Of a stretch of 12,105 bases of DNA, positions 5,490 through 12,075 are shown in pieces. The translations under genes were made by a program, and so were the position numbers. The notes under the pieces were generated by a model, which did not search any database, was not told where the DNA came from, and was given only the letters and a program-made list of their open reading frames with translations. Source of the DNA: an uncultured Eubacteriales bacterium (GTDB lineage Bacteria; Bacillota; Clostridia; Oscillospirales; Butyricicoccaceae); NCBI GenBank assembly GCA_934636325.1, contig CAKUAK010000097.1, positions 1 to 12,105 on the forward strand. The letters run 5' to 3'. Numbering within the stretch: the first letter of the stretch is position 1; the number at the start of each line of letters is the position of its first letter.

Positions 5490-7664
5490 ATGAGCAAAAA
5501 ATACTTCATAGAACAGAATATAACCGAAACGCTCGAGACCAACTATATGCCCTATGCCATGAGTGTCATCGTTTCAAGGGCACTGCCCGAGATCGACGGC
5601 TTCATGCCATCCCACCGTAAGCTGCTCTTCACAATGTATAAGATGGGGCTTCTGGGCGGCAGCCTTACCAAATCGGCCAATGTCGTCGGCCAGACGATGA
5701 AGCTCAATCCCCACGGCGACGCAGCCATATACGACACCATGGTGCGTCTGACCCGGGGCAATGAATCGCTTCTCGTACCCTTTGTCGAGTCAAAGGGCAA
5801 TTTCGGCAAGGTCTATTCCCGCGACATGGAATGCGCCGCGCCTCGATACACAGAGGTCAAGCTGGACAAGATCTGCACAGAGGTCTTTTCGGATATCGAC
5901 AATGACGCCGTCGATTTTGTCGACAACTATGACGGAAAGCTTAAAGAGCCGACATTGCTTCCGACCGCCTTCCCCAACATACTGGTCAACCCAAACCTCG
6001 GCATCGCCGTCGGTATGGCTTGCAATATCTGCGGATTCGATCTCAACGAGGTCTGCCGCACGACGATAGAGCTGCTGAAAAATCCGCAGCACGATATTCT
6101 CTCTACCCTGCCCGCCCCCGATTTTCCCACCGGCGGCCAGCTGATCTTCAACCGCAGCCAGATGGAGGATATATACGAGACCGGCCGTGGCTCCTTCAAG
6201 GTCCGCTCTGTTTGGAGCTACCTCAAAAAAGAACGCATCATCGAGGTCACAGAGATCCCATATACCACGACGGCCGAGGCCATCATAGACAAGATGACCG
6301 AGCTTATAAAGGCCGGAAAGCTCAAGGAGATATCCGACGTCAGGGACGAGACCGGCCTGAGCGGCCTCAAGATCGCCATCGACATAAAATCCGGCGTCGA
6401 TCCCTACAAGCTCATGCAGAAGCTGATGAAGCTTACACCACTGATGGACAGCTTCTCCTGCAACTTCAATATCCTTATCGGCGGAACCCCCCGCGTCCTC
6501 GGCGTCCGCGATATCCTTACCGAATGGAGCGCATGGCGCGCCGAATGTGTCCGCCGCCGCATCCATTTCGATCTGCGGAAAAAAGAGGGCCGCCTGCACC
6601 TGCTGCTCGGCCTTAAAAAGATACTTCTCGACATCGACCGCGCCATCGCCATAATCCGCGAGACCGAAGAGGACGCCGAGGTCATCCCTAACCTCATGAT
6701 GGGCTTTGGGATAGATCAGGAGCAGGCCGAGTTCATCGCCGAGATCAAGCTGCGCAATATCAACAAAGAGCATATCCTGAACCGTCTTAAAGAGGTCGAC
6801 AACCTTGAAAAAGAGATAAAGCGCTTGAACGGCATACTCAATGACCCCGCTAAGATCAAAAACGTCATCATCGACGAGCTTGAAAAGATCATCAAGAAAT
6901 ACCCGACCCGGCGCCGCACGGCCATCATCCACGAGCATGAGGTCGAGCAATACGACGAATCGGAATCCATAGAGGATTACCCCGTCACGGTCTTTCTTTC
7001 GAAAGAGGGCTATTTCAAGAAGATCACTCCCCTGTCGCTGCGCATGAGCAGCGATCAGAAGTTCAAGGAGGGCGACGGTCTGCGGCTGTCTCTGCCGGCC
7101 TCCAACAAACAAGAGATAATCTTTATCACCAACCAGGCCCAGGCCTATAAGGCCAGGCTGCACGAGTTCGATGACAGCAAGGCCAGCGTTCTCGGCGACT
7201 ATCTGCCCCAGAAGCTCTCTATGGACGAGGGCGAAGCGCCGATATTCATGCTTCTTCCCGGAACATACGAGGGCAGCGTCATATACGTCTTTGAAAACGG
7301 AAAGATCGCAAAGATCGACGTCAAGGCCTATGACACCAAGTCCAACCGCCGCCGCCTGACCGGCGCATACTGCGACAAGTTCCCACTGGCCGCCGTCATC
7401 CACATGCCGGCCGACGGCGAGATCGCCCTTTATACCCAGAGCCGCCTGCTTATCTTCGATACCTCTATCACGCCCTCGAAAAACACCAGAACGGCACAGG
7501 GCGTCGCCGCCTTTGCCCTCAAGCGCGGCCAGAGGGTCGTCACGGCCATGCCGCTCGAAGCCGCCGGGGTGGCCAATCCGGCGCGCTATCGCATAAAGAC
7601 CCTGCCCGGCGCCGGCGCGCTCATAAAAGAAGAGGATGCCCTTGAAAAGCAGATCTCGCTTTAA
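5490..7664 (+). CDS. parC: Type IIA DNA topoisomerase breakage-reunion subunit (topoisomerase IV subunit A type)
   Basis: A 724-residue DNA-cleaving partner of the upstream ParE. Tyr120, preceded by Arg119 in the motif PRYTEVKL, is the expected catalytic tyrosine. The winged-helix region carries NPHGDAAIYD at 73-82, so the residue matching E. coli GyrA Ser83 is Ala78, while Asp82 matches Asp87. The IAVGMA segment with the DNA-intercalating isoleucine is present. A coiled-coil arm (about 360-470) precedes a C-terminal beta-pinwheel from about 490. I count about four blades and no GyrA-box (QRRGGKG), which argues for topoisomerase IV rather than gyrase. Total length is below the usual 750-870. 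It starts 10 nt after parE, with GGAG (5480-5483) at 6-nt spacing, and ends at a strong terminator. Confidence 0.93.
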   Translation: MSKKYFIEQNITETLETNYMPYAMSVIVSRALPEIDGFMPSHRKLLFTMYKMGLLGGSLTKSANVVGQTMKLNPHGDAAIYDTMVRLTRGNESLLVPFVESKGNFGKVYSRDMECAAPRYTEVKLDKICTEVFSDIDNDAVDFVDNYDGKLKEPTLLPTAFPNILVNPNLGIAVGMACNICGFDLNEVCRTTIELLKNPQHDILSTLPAPDFPTGGQLIFNRSQMEDIYETGRGSFKVRSVWSYLKKERIIEVTEIPYTTTAEAIIDKMTELIKAGKLKEISDVRDETGLSGLKIAIDIKSGVDPYKLMQKLMKLTPLMDSFSCNFNILIGGTPRVLGVRDILTEWSAWRAECVRRRIHFDLRKKEGRLHLLLGLKKILLDIDRAIAIIRETEEDAEVIPNLMMGFGIDQEQAEFIAEIKLRNINKEHILNRLKEVDNLEKEIKRLNGILNDPAKIKNVIIDELEKIIKKYPTRRRTAIIHEHEVEQYDESESIEDYPVTVFLSKEGYFKKITPLSLRMSSDQKFKEGDGLRLSLPASNKQEIIFITNQAQAYKARLHEFDDSKASVLGDYLPQKLSMDEGEAPIFMLLPGTYEGSVIYVFENGKIAKIDVKAYDTKSNRRRLTGAYCDKFPLAAVIHMPADGEIALYTQSRLLIFDTSITPSKNTRTAQGVAAFALKRGQRVVTAMPLEAAGVANPARYRIKTLPGAGALIKEEDALEKQISL

Positions 7665-7698
7665 CACGGGCCGCCGATCATAAGCCGCAAATATAAAG

Positions 7699-7744
7699 CA
7701 CCCGCCCACGTGCCACAAGGCACGGAGGCGGGTGTTGTTTTTTG
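7699..7744 (+). terminator. Intrinsic terminator of parE-parC
   Basis: CACCCGCC (7699-7706) pairs with GGCGGGTG (7727-7734). An inner GTGCC/GGCAC stem with an ACAA loop sits inside a small internal loop, and TTGTTTTTTG follows. The convergent YitT-family gene ends 15 nt away. On its strand the same stem is followed by CTTTATATTT, so it may terminate both genes, more weakly leftward. Confidence 0.9.
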
Positions 7745-7758
7745 TTCGGTTTTTTGAG

Positions 7759-8358
7759 CTAACTCTTCTTCCCGAGCTTCTGGATGAATCCGATAAGATA
7801 GGAAGAAATGGTCACGGTCACGAGAGAATAGCATATCCTTTTAAATGGGATATACGAGAACGACAGGGTCAGAACGACGATATCGGTGAAAAGATAGGAA
7901 TGGGAGATATCAAGACCGGTCACCTTCGATATCGTCATGGCAAGGGCATCGTCTCCCCCTGCCGCGCCACCGATCCGCACGCACATGCCGACCCCCATGC
8001 CGACAAACATACCGCCCAGTATGGCGGCAGCAAGCGGATAAGGGCTCAAGTCGGGCATCACCGGGCCGATATGCTCCATTAAACGATAGCATGCCGAAAA
8101 CCCTAAGCTGGCCGCAAGAGAATAGCGGGCAAAGCTCCAGCCGAGATACCTGAATCCGACAGCGTAACAGCTGAGATCGAGGACAAGACCGCTTATGGAC
8201 GGAGATATTTTAAACCAGTGTTCGATCAGAAGTATCGCTCCCAAAACGCCCCCCTCGGTTATCGCAGTCCTCGAATGTATGTTATAAAGCCCGAAGGCCA
8301 GTATGAATGTTCCGCAGAGTATGACGAGATAATCCTTTATATTCCTGATAAACTTCAT
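7759..8358 (-). CDS. YitT-family integral membrane protein
   Basis: A 199-residue multi-pass membrane protein with hydrophobic segments near residues 10-28, 37-48, 55-75, 80-98, 108-128, 155-172 and 175-192. The motifs GGVLGAILL (36-44) and RIGGAAGGDDALA (128-140) are characteristic of YitT/DUF161 proteins. The C-terminal DUF2179 domain of longer YitT members is absent, so this is the short form. Its function is not established; some relatives are proposed transporters. The ORF is open back to a GTG at 8445, but the promoter at 8383-8411 lies inside that extension. I therefore start at the ATG at 8358, with AAGGGG about 8 nt upstream. It diverges from the amidase-domain gene. Confidence 0.85.
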   Translation of the reverse strand: MKFIRNIKDYLVILCGTFILAFGLYNIHSRTAITEGGVLGAILLIEHWFKISPSISGLVLDLSCYAVGFRYLGWSFARYSLAASLGFSACYRLMEHIGPVMPDLSPYPLAAAILGGMFVGMGVGMCVRIGGAAGGDDALAMTISKVTGLDISHSYLFTDIVVLTLSFSYIPFKRICYSLVTVTISSYLIGFIQKLGKKS

Positions 8359-8382
8359 TTTTCCAACCCCTTCGTCTATAGG

Positions 8383-8411
8383 AGTATATCCGAAGCCGGG
8401 AGAAAAGTCAA
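8383..8411 (-). promoter_or_regulatory. Promoter of the YitT-family gene
   Basis: On the minus strand, TTGACT (8411-8406), a 17-nt spacer and TATACT (8388-8383) match the sigma-A consensus at ten of twelve positions. The inferred start near 8376 leaves a leader of under 20 nt before the ATG at 8358 and rules out the longer ORF start. Confidence 0.85.
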
Positions 8412-8430
8412 GTCCGGCTAAATAAAACCA

Positions 8431-8453
8431 CTGTAAAGCTTTCACCTTTACAG
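8431..8453. promoter_or_regulatory. Inverted-repeat operator candidate in the yitT/amidase divergent region
   Basis: CTGTAAAG (8431-8438) and CTTTACAG (8446-8453) form a perfect 8-bp inverted repeat across a 7-nt centre. The right arm contains the -35 box (TTTACA) of the amidase-domain gene, so a bound protein would block that promoter. No T-run follows, which argues against a terminator. I cannot match the site to a known regulator. Confidence 0.5.
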
Positions 8454-8475
8454 CATTTCTGCCATATCATATACC
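8447..8475 (+). promoter_or_regulatory. Promoter of the Amidase_6-domain gene
   Basis: TTTACA (8447-8452), a 17-nt spacer and TATACC (8470-8475) form a good sigma-A promoter whose start would lie near 8482. That is only about 20 nt before the start codon, with AGGAG at 8488-8492 in between. Confidence 0.65.
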
Positions 8476-8500
8476 AAGATCCTTATCAGGAGATGATTTT

Positions 8501-9001
8501 ATGCCCCGTTTGAGAGCCTATGACCGCACATCGGCCGTCGAATATGCCCATCGCTGGGCCTATTTCCGCAACCCCGACTACTATGATTTTCAGAATATAG
8601 GGGGCGACTGCACCAACTTTGCCAGCCAGTGCATCTATGCCGGCAGCGGCGTTATGAACTATACTCCGATATACGGCTGGTACTACCGCACGGCAAACGA
8701 CCGGTCGGCCTCGTGGACCGGAGTACAGTATCTTTATAATTTTCTGACGACCAATCGCGGTCCCGGCCCCTTCGGCGAAGAGACCGACATCAACGCCATG
8801 GAAGAGGGTGACATCGTCCAGATCGCCACCCTGCGCGACCAGTTCCACCATACCCCTGTCATCGTCAGGATCGACGGACGCCCGACCCTCGACACGATAT
8901 ACGTCGCGGCCCACACGGGAAATGTCGACTGCCGCCCCCTTTCCTCCTATCCCCTGCGCATGGTGCGGTTCATACATATCGAAAGTGTTCGTCTTGAATA
9001 G
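8501..9001 (+). CDS. Amidase_6-domain protein (putative cysteine amidase)
   Basis: A 166-residue protein that is almost entirely one Amidase_6 domain. Typical landmarks are YDRTSAVEYAHRWAYFRNP at 7-25, GGDCTNFASQCIYAG at 34-48, GWYYRTANDRSASWTGV at 59-75, and AHTGNVDCRPLSSYP near 137-151. By analogy with related papain-like peptidoglycan hydrolases, Cys37 would be the nucleophile and His116 or His117 the general base. That assignment is inference. There is no signal peptide, membrane segment or wall-binding domain, although many family members carry an export signal or extra domains. GGAG lies 8 nt before the ATG. It is a single-gene unit, divergent from the YitT gene. The substrate is unknown. 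Confidence 0.85.
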   Translation: MPRLRAYDRTSAVEYAHRWAYFRNPDYYDFQNIGGDCTNFASQCIYAGSGVMNYTPIYGWYYRTANDRSASWTGVQYLYNFLTTNRGPGPFGEETDINAMEEGDIVQIATLRDQFHHTPVIVRIDGRPTLDTIYVAAHTGNVDCRPLSSYPLRMVRFIHIESVRLE

Positions 9002-9021
9002 CTGTCCTGAAAATCGGACAG
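9002..9021. repeat. Short hairpin after the amidase gene
   Basis: CTGTCC (9002-9007) and GGACAG (9016-9021) form a 6-bp inverted repeat with an 8-nt loop one base past the stop codon. No T-run follows, so it is not a convincing intrinsic terminator. It may stabilise the 3' end or be chance. Confidence 0.35.
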
Positions 9022-9084
9022 TATGCTATGTAATATTCAATTATGTTCTTTCCCGCCCATAATATGGATTTTATACGATTTTCC

Positions 9085-9113
9085 TTGACAGGCACAAAAT
9101 ATTGTACTATCCT
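9085..9113 (+). promoter_or_regulatory. Promoter of the XRE-immA operon
   Basis: TTGACA (9085-9090), a 17-nt spacer and TATCCT (9108-9113) form a strong promoter with an inferred start near 9120. Between the boxes lies ACAA-AATA-TTGT (9094-9105), a short inverted repeat that could be the repressor's own operator. Confidence 0.8.
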
Positions 9114-9122
9114 TTAGTTAAA

Positions 9123-9163
9123 CGGAGCCCCGGGTAAGCGCGTAAGGCGCATCCCGGTCTCCG
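9123..9163 (+). promoter_or_regulatory. Structured 5' leader of the XRE-immA operon
   Basis: Three collinear stems form one long imperfect hairpin: CGGAG/CTCCG (9123-9127 with 9159-9163), CCGGG/CCCGG (9130-9134 with 9153-9157), and GCGC/GCGC (9138-9141 with 9147-9150). It starts at about the first transcribed bases. No T-run follows, so it is not a terminator. It may stabilise the mRNA or bind a regulator. It matches no riboswitch I recognise. Confidence 0.5.
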
Positions 9164-9191
9164 ACCAAAAGTCTGTTAAAGGGGAATAATT

Positions 9192-9620
9192 ATGGCTGAT
9201 ATCTATAAGACGATCGACGAGCTTCTGCGCCAAAAGGGCGTTTCGGGCGCCCGCATGAGTCAGGATCTTGGGATGAGCCGCAGCTTCATGACCGAGCTGC
9301 GCAAGGGCCGCGCCAAAAGCATCAAGGCCGAGACCGCCCAGAAGATCGCCGATTATTTCGGCGTGACGGTGGAATATCTTCTCGGCGGCCACGCGGCCAA
9401 TGACACCCCGCCCAAGCTGAATGCCAGGGACCGCCGCGACATCGCCCGCGACCTTGAAGCCTTTATCGCCGACATGGACAAGGGTGACCTCATGTTCGAC
9501 GGCGACCCCATGGGCGATGAAGCCCGCGAGTCGATAATAGCCGCTATGAAGCTCGGCCTCGAGGCCGCAAAGTCGAAGAACAAGGCCCGTTTTGACCCCA
9601 ATAAAAACAAAAAGGACTGA
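9192..9620 (+). CDS. XRE-family helix-turn-helix repressor (ImmR-like)
   Basis: A 142-residue protein with an N-terminal Cro/C1-type helix-turn-helix at about residues 5-66, including ARMSQDLGMSRSFMTELRKG and the closing IADYFGVTVEYLLGG. The rest is a charged, Asp- and Lys-rich helical region with no recognised domain, ending in a very basic tail. GGGG lies 7 nt before the ATG. The gene sits 5 nt upstream of an ImmA/IrrE metallopeptidase gene. In ICEBs1 and many prophages such a pair forms a switch in which ImmA cleaves the repressor ImmR. That role is inferred here from gene order only. No integrase, excisionase or structural gene is present in the window. Confidence 0.88.
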   Translation: MADIYKTIDELLRQKGVSGARMSQDLGMSRSFMTELRKGRAKSIKAETAQKIADYFGVTVEYLLGGHAANDTPPKLNARDRRDIARDLEAFIADMDKGDLMFDGDPMGDEARESIIAAMKLGLEAAKSKNKARFDPNKNKKD

Positions 9621-9625
9621 GGCCA

Positions 9626-10066
9626 TTGGATACAAAGGCAGCTGCCCGCAGGCTGGCTTCAAAATACGATACCCGCGACCCCTTCGCCATAGCCGATGAT
9701 CTTGGCTGTATCGTCATGTACGTCCGGCTTAAAAAGCTGCGCGGCTTCTACCGGTATATGAAACGCTGTCACATAATTTTTATAAACGATTCGCTGGACG
9801 AGGTGCAGCGGCGGCTGGTGTGCGCCCACGAGCTGGGCCATATGCTGCTTCACCGCGGCCTCAACCGGTTTTTCATGGACAGCCGCACCTTTGTGGTGAC
9901 CGGAAAATACGAGCTTGACGCCCACCATTTTGCCGTCGATCTGATATACAGCGACGAAGAGCTTCTGCCCTTTCTTTCCCGACCCATATCGGATGCGGCA
10001 CAGTATATGGGCGTACCGACCGCGCTGGCCGAATATCGCATGCGTTCCGTGCCCCGCCCTATCTGA
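9626..10066 (+). CDS. ImmA/IrrE-family zinc metallopeptidase
   Basis: A 146-residue metallopeptidase-like protein. HELGH at residues 68-72, inside CAHELGHMLLHRG, is the HEXXH zinc site with catalytic Glu69. Glu96 in YELDAHHFAVDLIYS is the probable third ligand, matching the E-x-x-A-x-x-F-A pattern of the family. It probably cleaves the partner repressor encoded just upstream. The likely start is TTG at 9626, with AAAGGA ending 9 nt upstream in the last codons of the repressor gene. The family fold begins almost at residue 1, which fits that start. No terminator is visible after it, and the next gene has its own promoter. Confidence 0.88.
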   Translation: MDTKAAARRLASKYDTRDPFAIADDLGCIVMYVRLKKLRGFYRYMKRCHIIFINDSLDEVQRRLVCAHELGHMLLHRGLNRFFMDSRTFVVTGKYELDAHHFAVDLIYSDEELLPFLSRPISDAAQYMGVPTALAEYRMRSVPRPI

Positions 10067-10096
10067 GCCGGGTTTGCATTGTCGAACTCGCTTTTA

Positions 10097-10125
10097 TTGA
10101 CAGGATAGCTTAAAAGAAGTATAGT
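10097..10125 (+). promoter_or_regulatory. Promoter of the serine hydrolase gene
   Basis: TTGACA (10097-10102) is perfect, the spacer is 17 nt, and TATAGT (10120-10125) matches five of six -10 positions. The inferred start is near 10132, giving a leader of about 70 nt. Confidence 0.88.
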
Positions 10126-10135
10126 AAATACTATA
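10120..10135. promoter_or_regulatory. 16-bp inverted-repeat operator over the -10 box and start site
   Basis: TATAGTA (10120-10126), AA, TACTATA (10129-10135) is a perfect 7-bp inverted repeat covering the -10 box and the predicted transcription start, the classic position for a repressor site. No regulator gene adjoins the hydrolase except the XRE/ImmA pair upstream. The binder is unknown. Confidence 0.6.
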
Positions 10136-10149
10136 AGAAATATAAGAAA
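10132..10149. repeat. Tandem 9-bp duplication in the hydrolase leader
   Basis: TATAAGAAA occurs twice head to tail (10132-10140 and 10141-10149). The first copy overlaps the right arm of the inverted repeat. It may be a replication-slippage product. Confidence 0.6.
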
Positions 10150-10203
10150 CAGTCATCTGTCTTTTGTGTTTCTCAGCAAGCACTGAAAAGGAGAAAGAGA
10201 ATA

Positions 10204-12075
10204 ATGAACAAACTCACGGAAAGACTTTCCGAGATCCTTCGCTATGGCCTCGCAAAGGATTTCACATCGGTCTCGTATGCCATTATGAAGGACGGCCAGC
10301 TGCTGGCCGCCGACTCCCTCGGCACACAGGGAGACGAGGCCGGCACAGCCGCCTCGCCAAAGAGCACATACAATGTCGCCTCGGTATCCAAGATCTACTG
10401 CACCGTCGCCGTCATGCAGCTGGTCGAGCAGGGCAAGGTCGAGCTTGACACGCCGATATACAAGTATCTGCCCCGCTTCACCATGCCCGACGAAAGGTAC
10501 AAAAAGATCACCCTTCGCCACTGCCTGAGCCACACCAGCGGCCTTCCCGGAACACAGTGGAAGGGCTTCTCGGTATCCGACATAAAGGGCTCTGACTACT
10601 ATGCCGACGTATATGATTATATGTCGAACAACTACCTCAAGGCCGAGCCGGGCGAATACGCCGTCTACTGCAACGACGGCTTCACCCTTGCCGAGATGGT
10701 CGTCGCCGAGGTCACAGGCGAAAAATACGCCGATTACTGCATGAACCATATCACAGAACCCATCGGCGCCCATTCCTCCCGCCTTGCACCCAACCGCAAC
10801 CCCGAATATCCCCTTGTCCACGAAAAGAACCGCACCGAAGAGCTGCTTCTCATCCAGGGCGGCGCCGGGTTCACCACCGATATGAGCGATCTCTGTGCCT
10901 TCGGCAATAACTTCCTGACCGAAAGCAAGATCATCTCCGACAAGAGCAAGGCCGAAATGGCGACAAAGCAGGGCCGCACCTTCCTCAAGCTCGACGAGCG
11001 TTCCGAGAGATACGGCCTCGGCTGGGATAATGTTTGCTATACCCATCCCGATTATGACCTCGGCGAAGGCGTTATGCTCAAGGGAGGCAACAGCTTCCAG
11101 TTCACGACACAGTTCCTTGTCATCCCCAAATACAACGCCGTTCTTGCCATCTCCGAGACCCATGACTGCCGCATAGACGTCAACGAGGCCATCCTCCGTC
11201 TGTTCGCCGTCGTCATGCTCGAACAGGGAGTCAATATCTATAAGCACTATTCTCCCCTGGCCGAGGAATACATCAAAGAGAACTCTGGCATGTATCTTGT
11301 CCCCAGCGGCGTCCTCAAGCTGGATATGTACGGCGCCCACTGCTCGGTCGTCATGGAGGACACCCGCGGCGGCATGCACCAGTGGTACAAGCCCTTCTGG
11401 TTCGACGGCCAGATCTTCCACGGCGAGGACAACCGCACGCTGACCTTTGAGAAGCACGGCGAGGATACATATGCCCTTTCGGCCTACAACGGCATCACGG
11501 CGCCTATGGCCCAGAAGGTCCTTCCCGCCCCCGCCGTATCCAAGGCGTGGCAGGACAGGGTCGGCAAGAAATACATCGTCGTCGACGCCACCCCCTATGA
11601 CATCGTCATCAACGATATCATGACCGGATTCAACGTCGCCCTGCTCAAGGGCAATGAAGGTGTCGTCATGCTCTCCTTCTCGGGACGCAGCGACAGCGGC
11701 GTATACGGCCTCTTTGAATCGGCCGTCAAGCCAATCGACGATGACCGCGCCACCGGCTTCCTCGACACCCCCAGCAACCCCAGCCGCGATCTCATGAGCC
11801 CCATCTTTGAAAACCGCAATGGCGTCGAATACTGCGCCGTCGCATCCTATCACTACCGCGACGCCGCTTCCCTGCCCATCTATGCCGGACAGGGCTTCGA
11901 AGCGCCCGCGGCCGAAAATAAGGCTTATCGCTTCGAATATCAGCTGGCCAAGCTGCCCGAGATCCCCGAGGGCCGCAGGCTTATGATCCTCGATGAAAGC
12001 CTTACATGCGCATACGATTCCCTTACGATGAAGAAATACGCCCCCATCGACAAGGGCTATATCCTCTTTATCTAA
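10204..12075 (+). CDS. Class C beta-lactamase-fold serine hydrolase with a long C-terminal region
   Basis: A 623-residue protein of the penicillin-binding/beta-lactamase-like family. Ser60-Val-Ser-Lys63 is the SxxK nucleophile motif. Tyr155-Cys-Asn157 corresponds to YxN, and LKGGN (292-296) replaces the KTG or HGG motif. The family-typical LRHCLSHTSGLPG is at 104-116. Residues from about 360 onward are not part of the catalytic domain. They look beta-rich and may comprise two lipocalin-like modules starting near GMY (362) and VGKKY (453). There is no signal peptide or membrane segment, so it appears cytosolic. That fits an esterase or D-aminopeptidase-like enzyme better than a secreted beta-lactamase. 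AAGGAG lies 10 nt before the ATG. It is transcribed alone from its own promoter. The substrate is unknown. Confidence 0.85.
   Translation: MNKLTERLSEILRYGLAKDFTSVSYAIMKDGQLLAADSLGTQGDEAGTAASPKSTYNVASVSKIYCTVAVMQLVEQGKVELDTPIYKYLPRFTMPDERYKKITLRHCLSHTSGLPGTQWKGFSVSDIKGSDYYADVYDYMSNNYLKAEPGEYAVYCNDGFTLAEMVVAEVTGEKYADYCMNHITEPIGAHSSRLAPNRNPEYPLVHEKNRTEELLLIQGGAGFTTDMSDLCAFGNNFLTESKIISDKSKAEMATKQGRTFLKLDERSERYGLGWDNVCYTHPDYDLGEGVMLKGGNSFQFTTQFLVIPKYNAVLAISETHDCRIDVNEAILRLFAVVMLEQGVNIYKHYSPLAEEYIKENSGMYLVPSGVLKLDMYGAHCSVVMEDTRGGMHQWYKPFWFDGQIFHGEDNRTLTFEKHGEDTYALSAYNGITAPMAQKVLPAPAVSKAWQDRVGKKYIVVDATPYDIVINDIMTGFNVALLKGNEGVVMLSFSGRSDSGVYGLFESAVKPIDDDRATGFLDTPSNPSRDLMSPIFENRNGVEYCAVASYHYRDAASLPIYAGQGFEAPAAENKAYRFEYQLAKLPEIPEGRRLMILDESLTCAYDSLTMKKYAPIDKGYILFI

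Noticed and set aside
5790..7718. 642-codon open frame on the minus strand opposite parC
   Set aside because: Antisense shadow produced by GC-biased codon use; parC has the conserved catalytic motifs and a proper ribosome site, and this frame has neither.
8359..8445. GTG start extending the YitT-family protein by 29 residues
   Set aside because: The extension contains the gene's own well-matched promoter (8383-8411), and the ATG at 8358 gives the typical YitT N-terminus.
9002..9021. Intrinsic terminator for the amidase gene
   Set aside because: The stem is only 6 bp and no T-run follows it, so I list it only as a hairpin.
10153..11853. 566-codon open frame on the minus strand opposite the hydrolase gene
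   Set aside because: Antisense shadow; no Shine-Dalgarno sequence, no recognisable domain, and it reads through the hydrolase promoter region.
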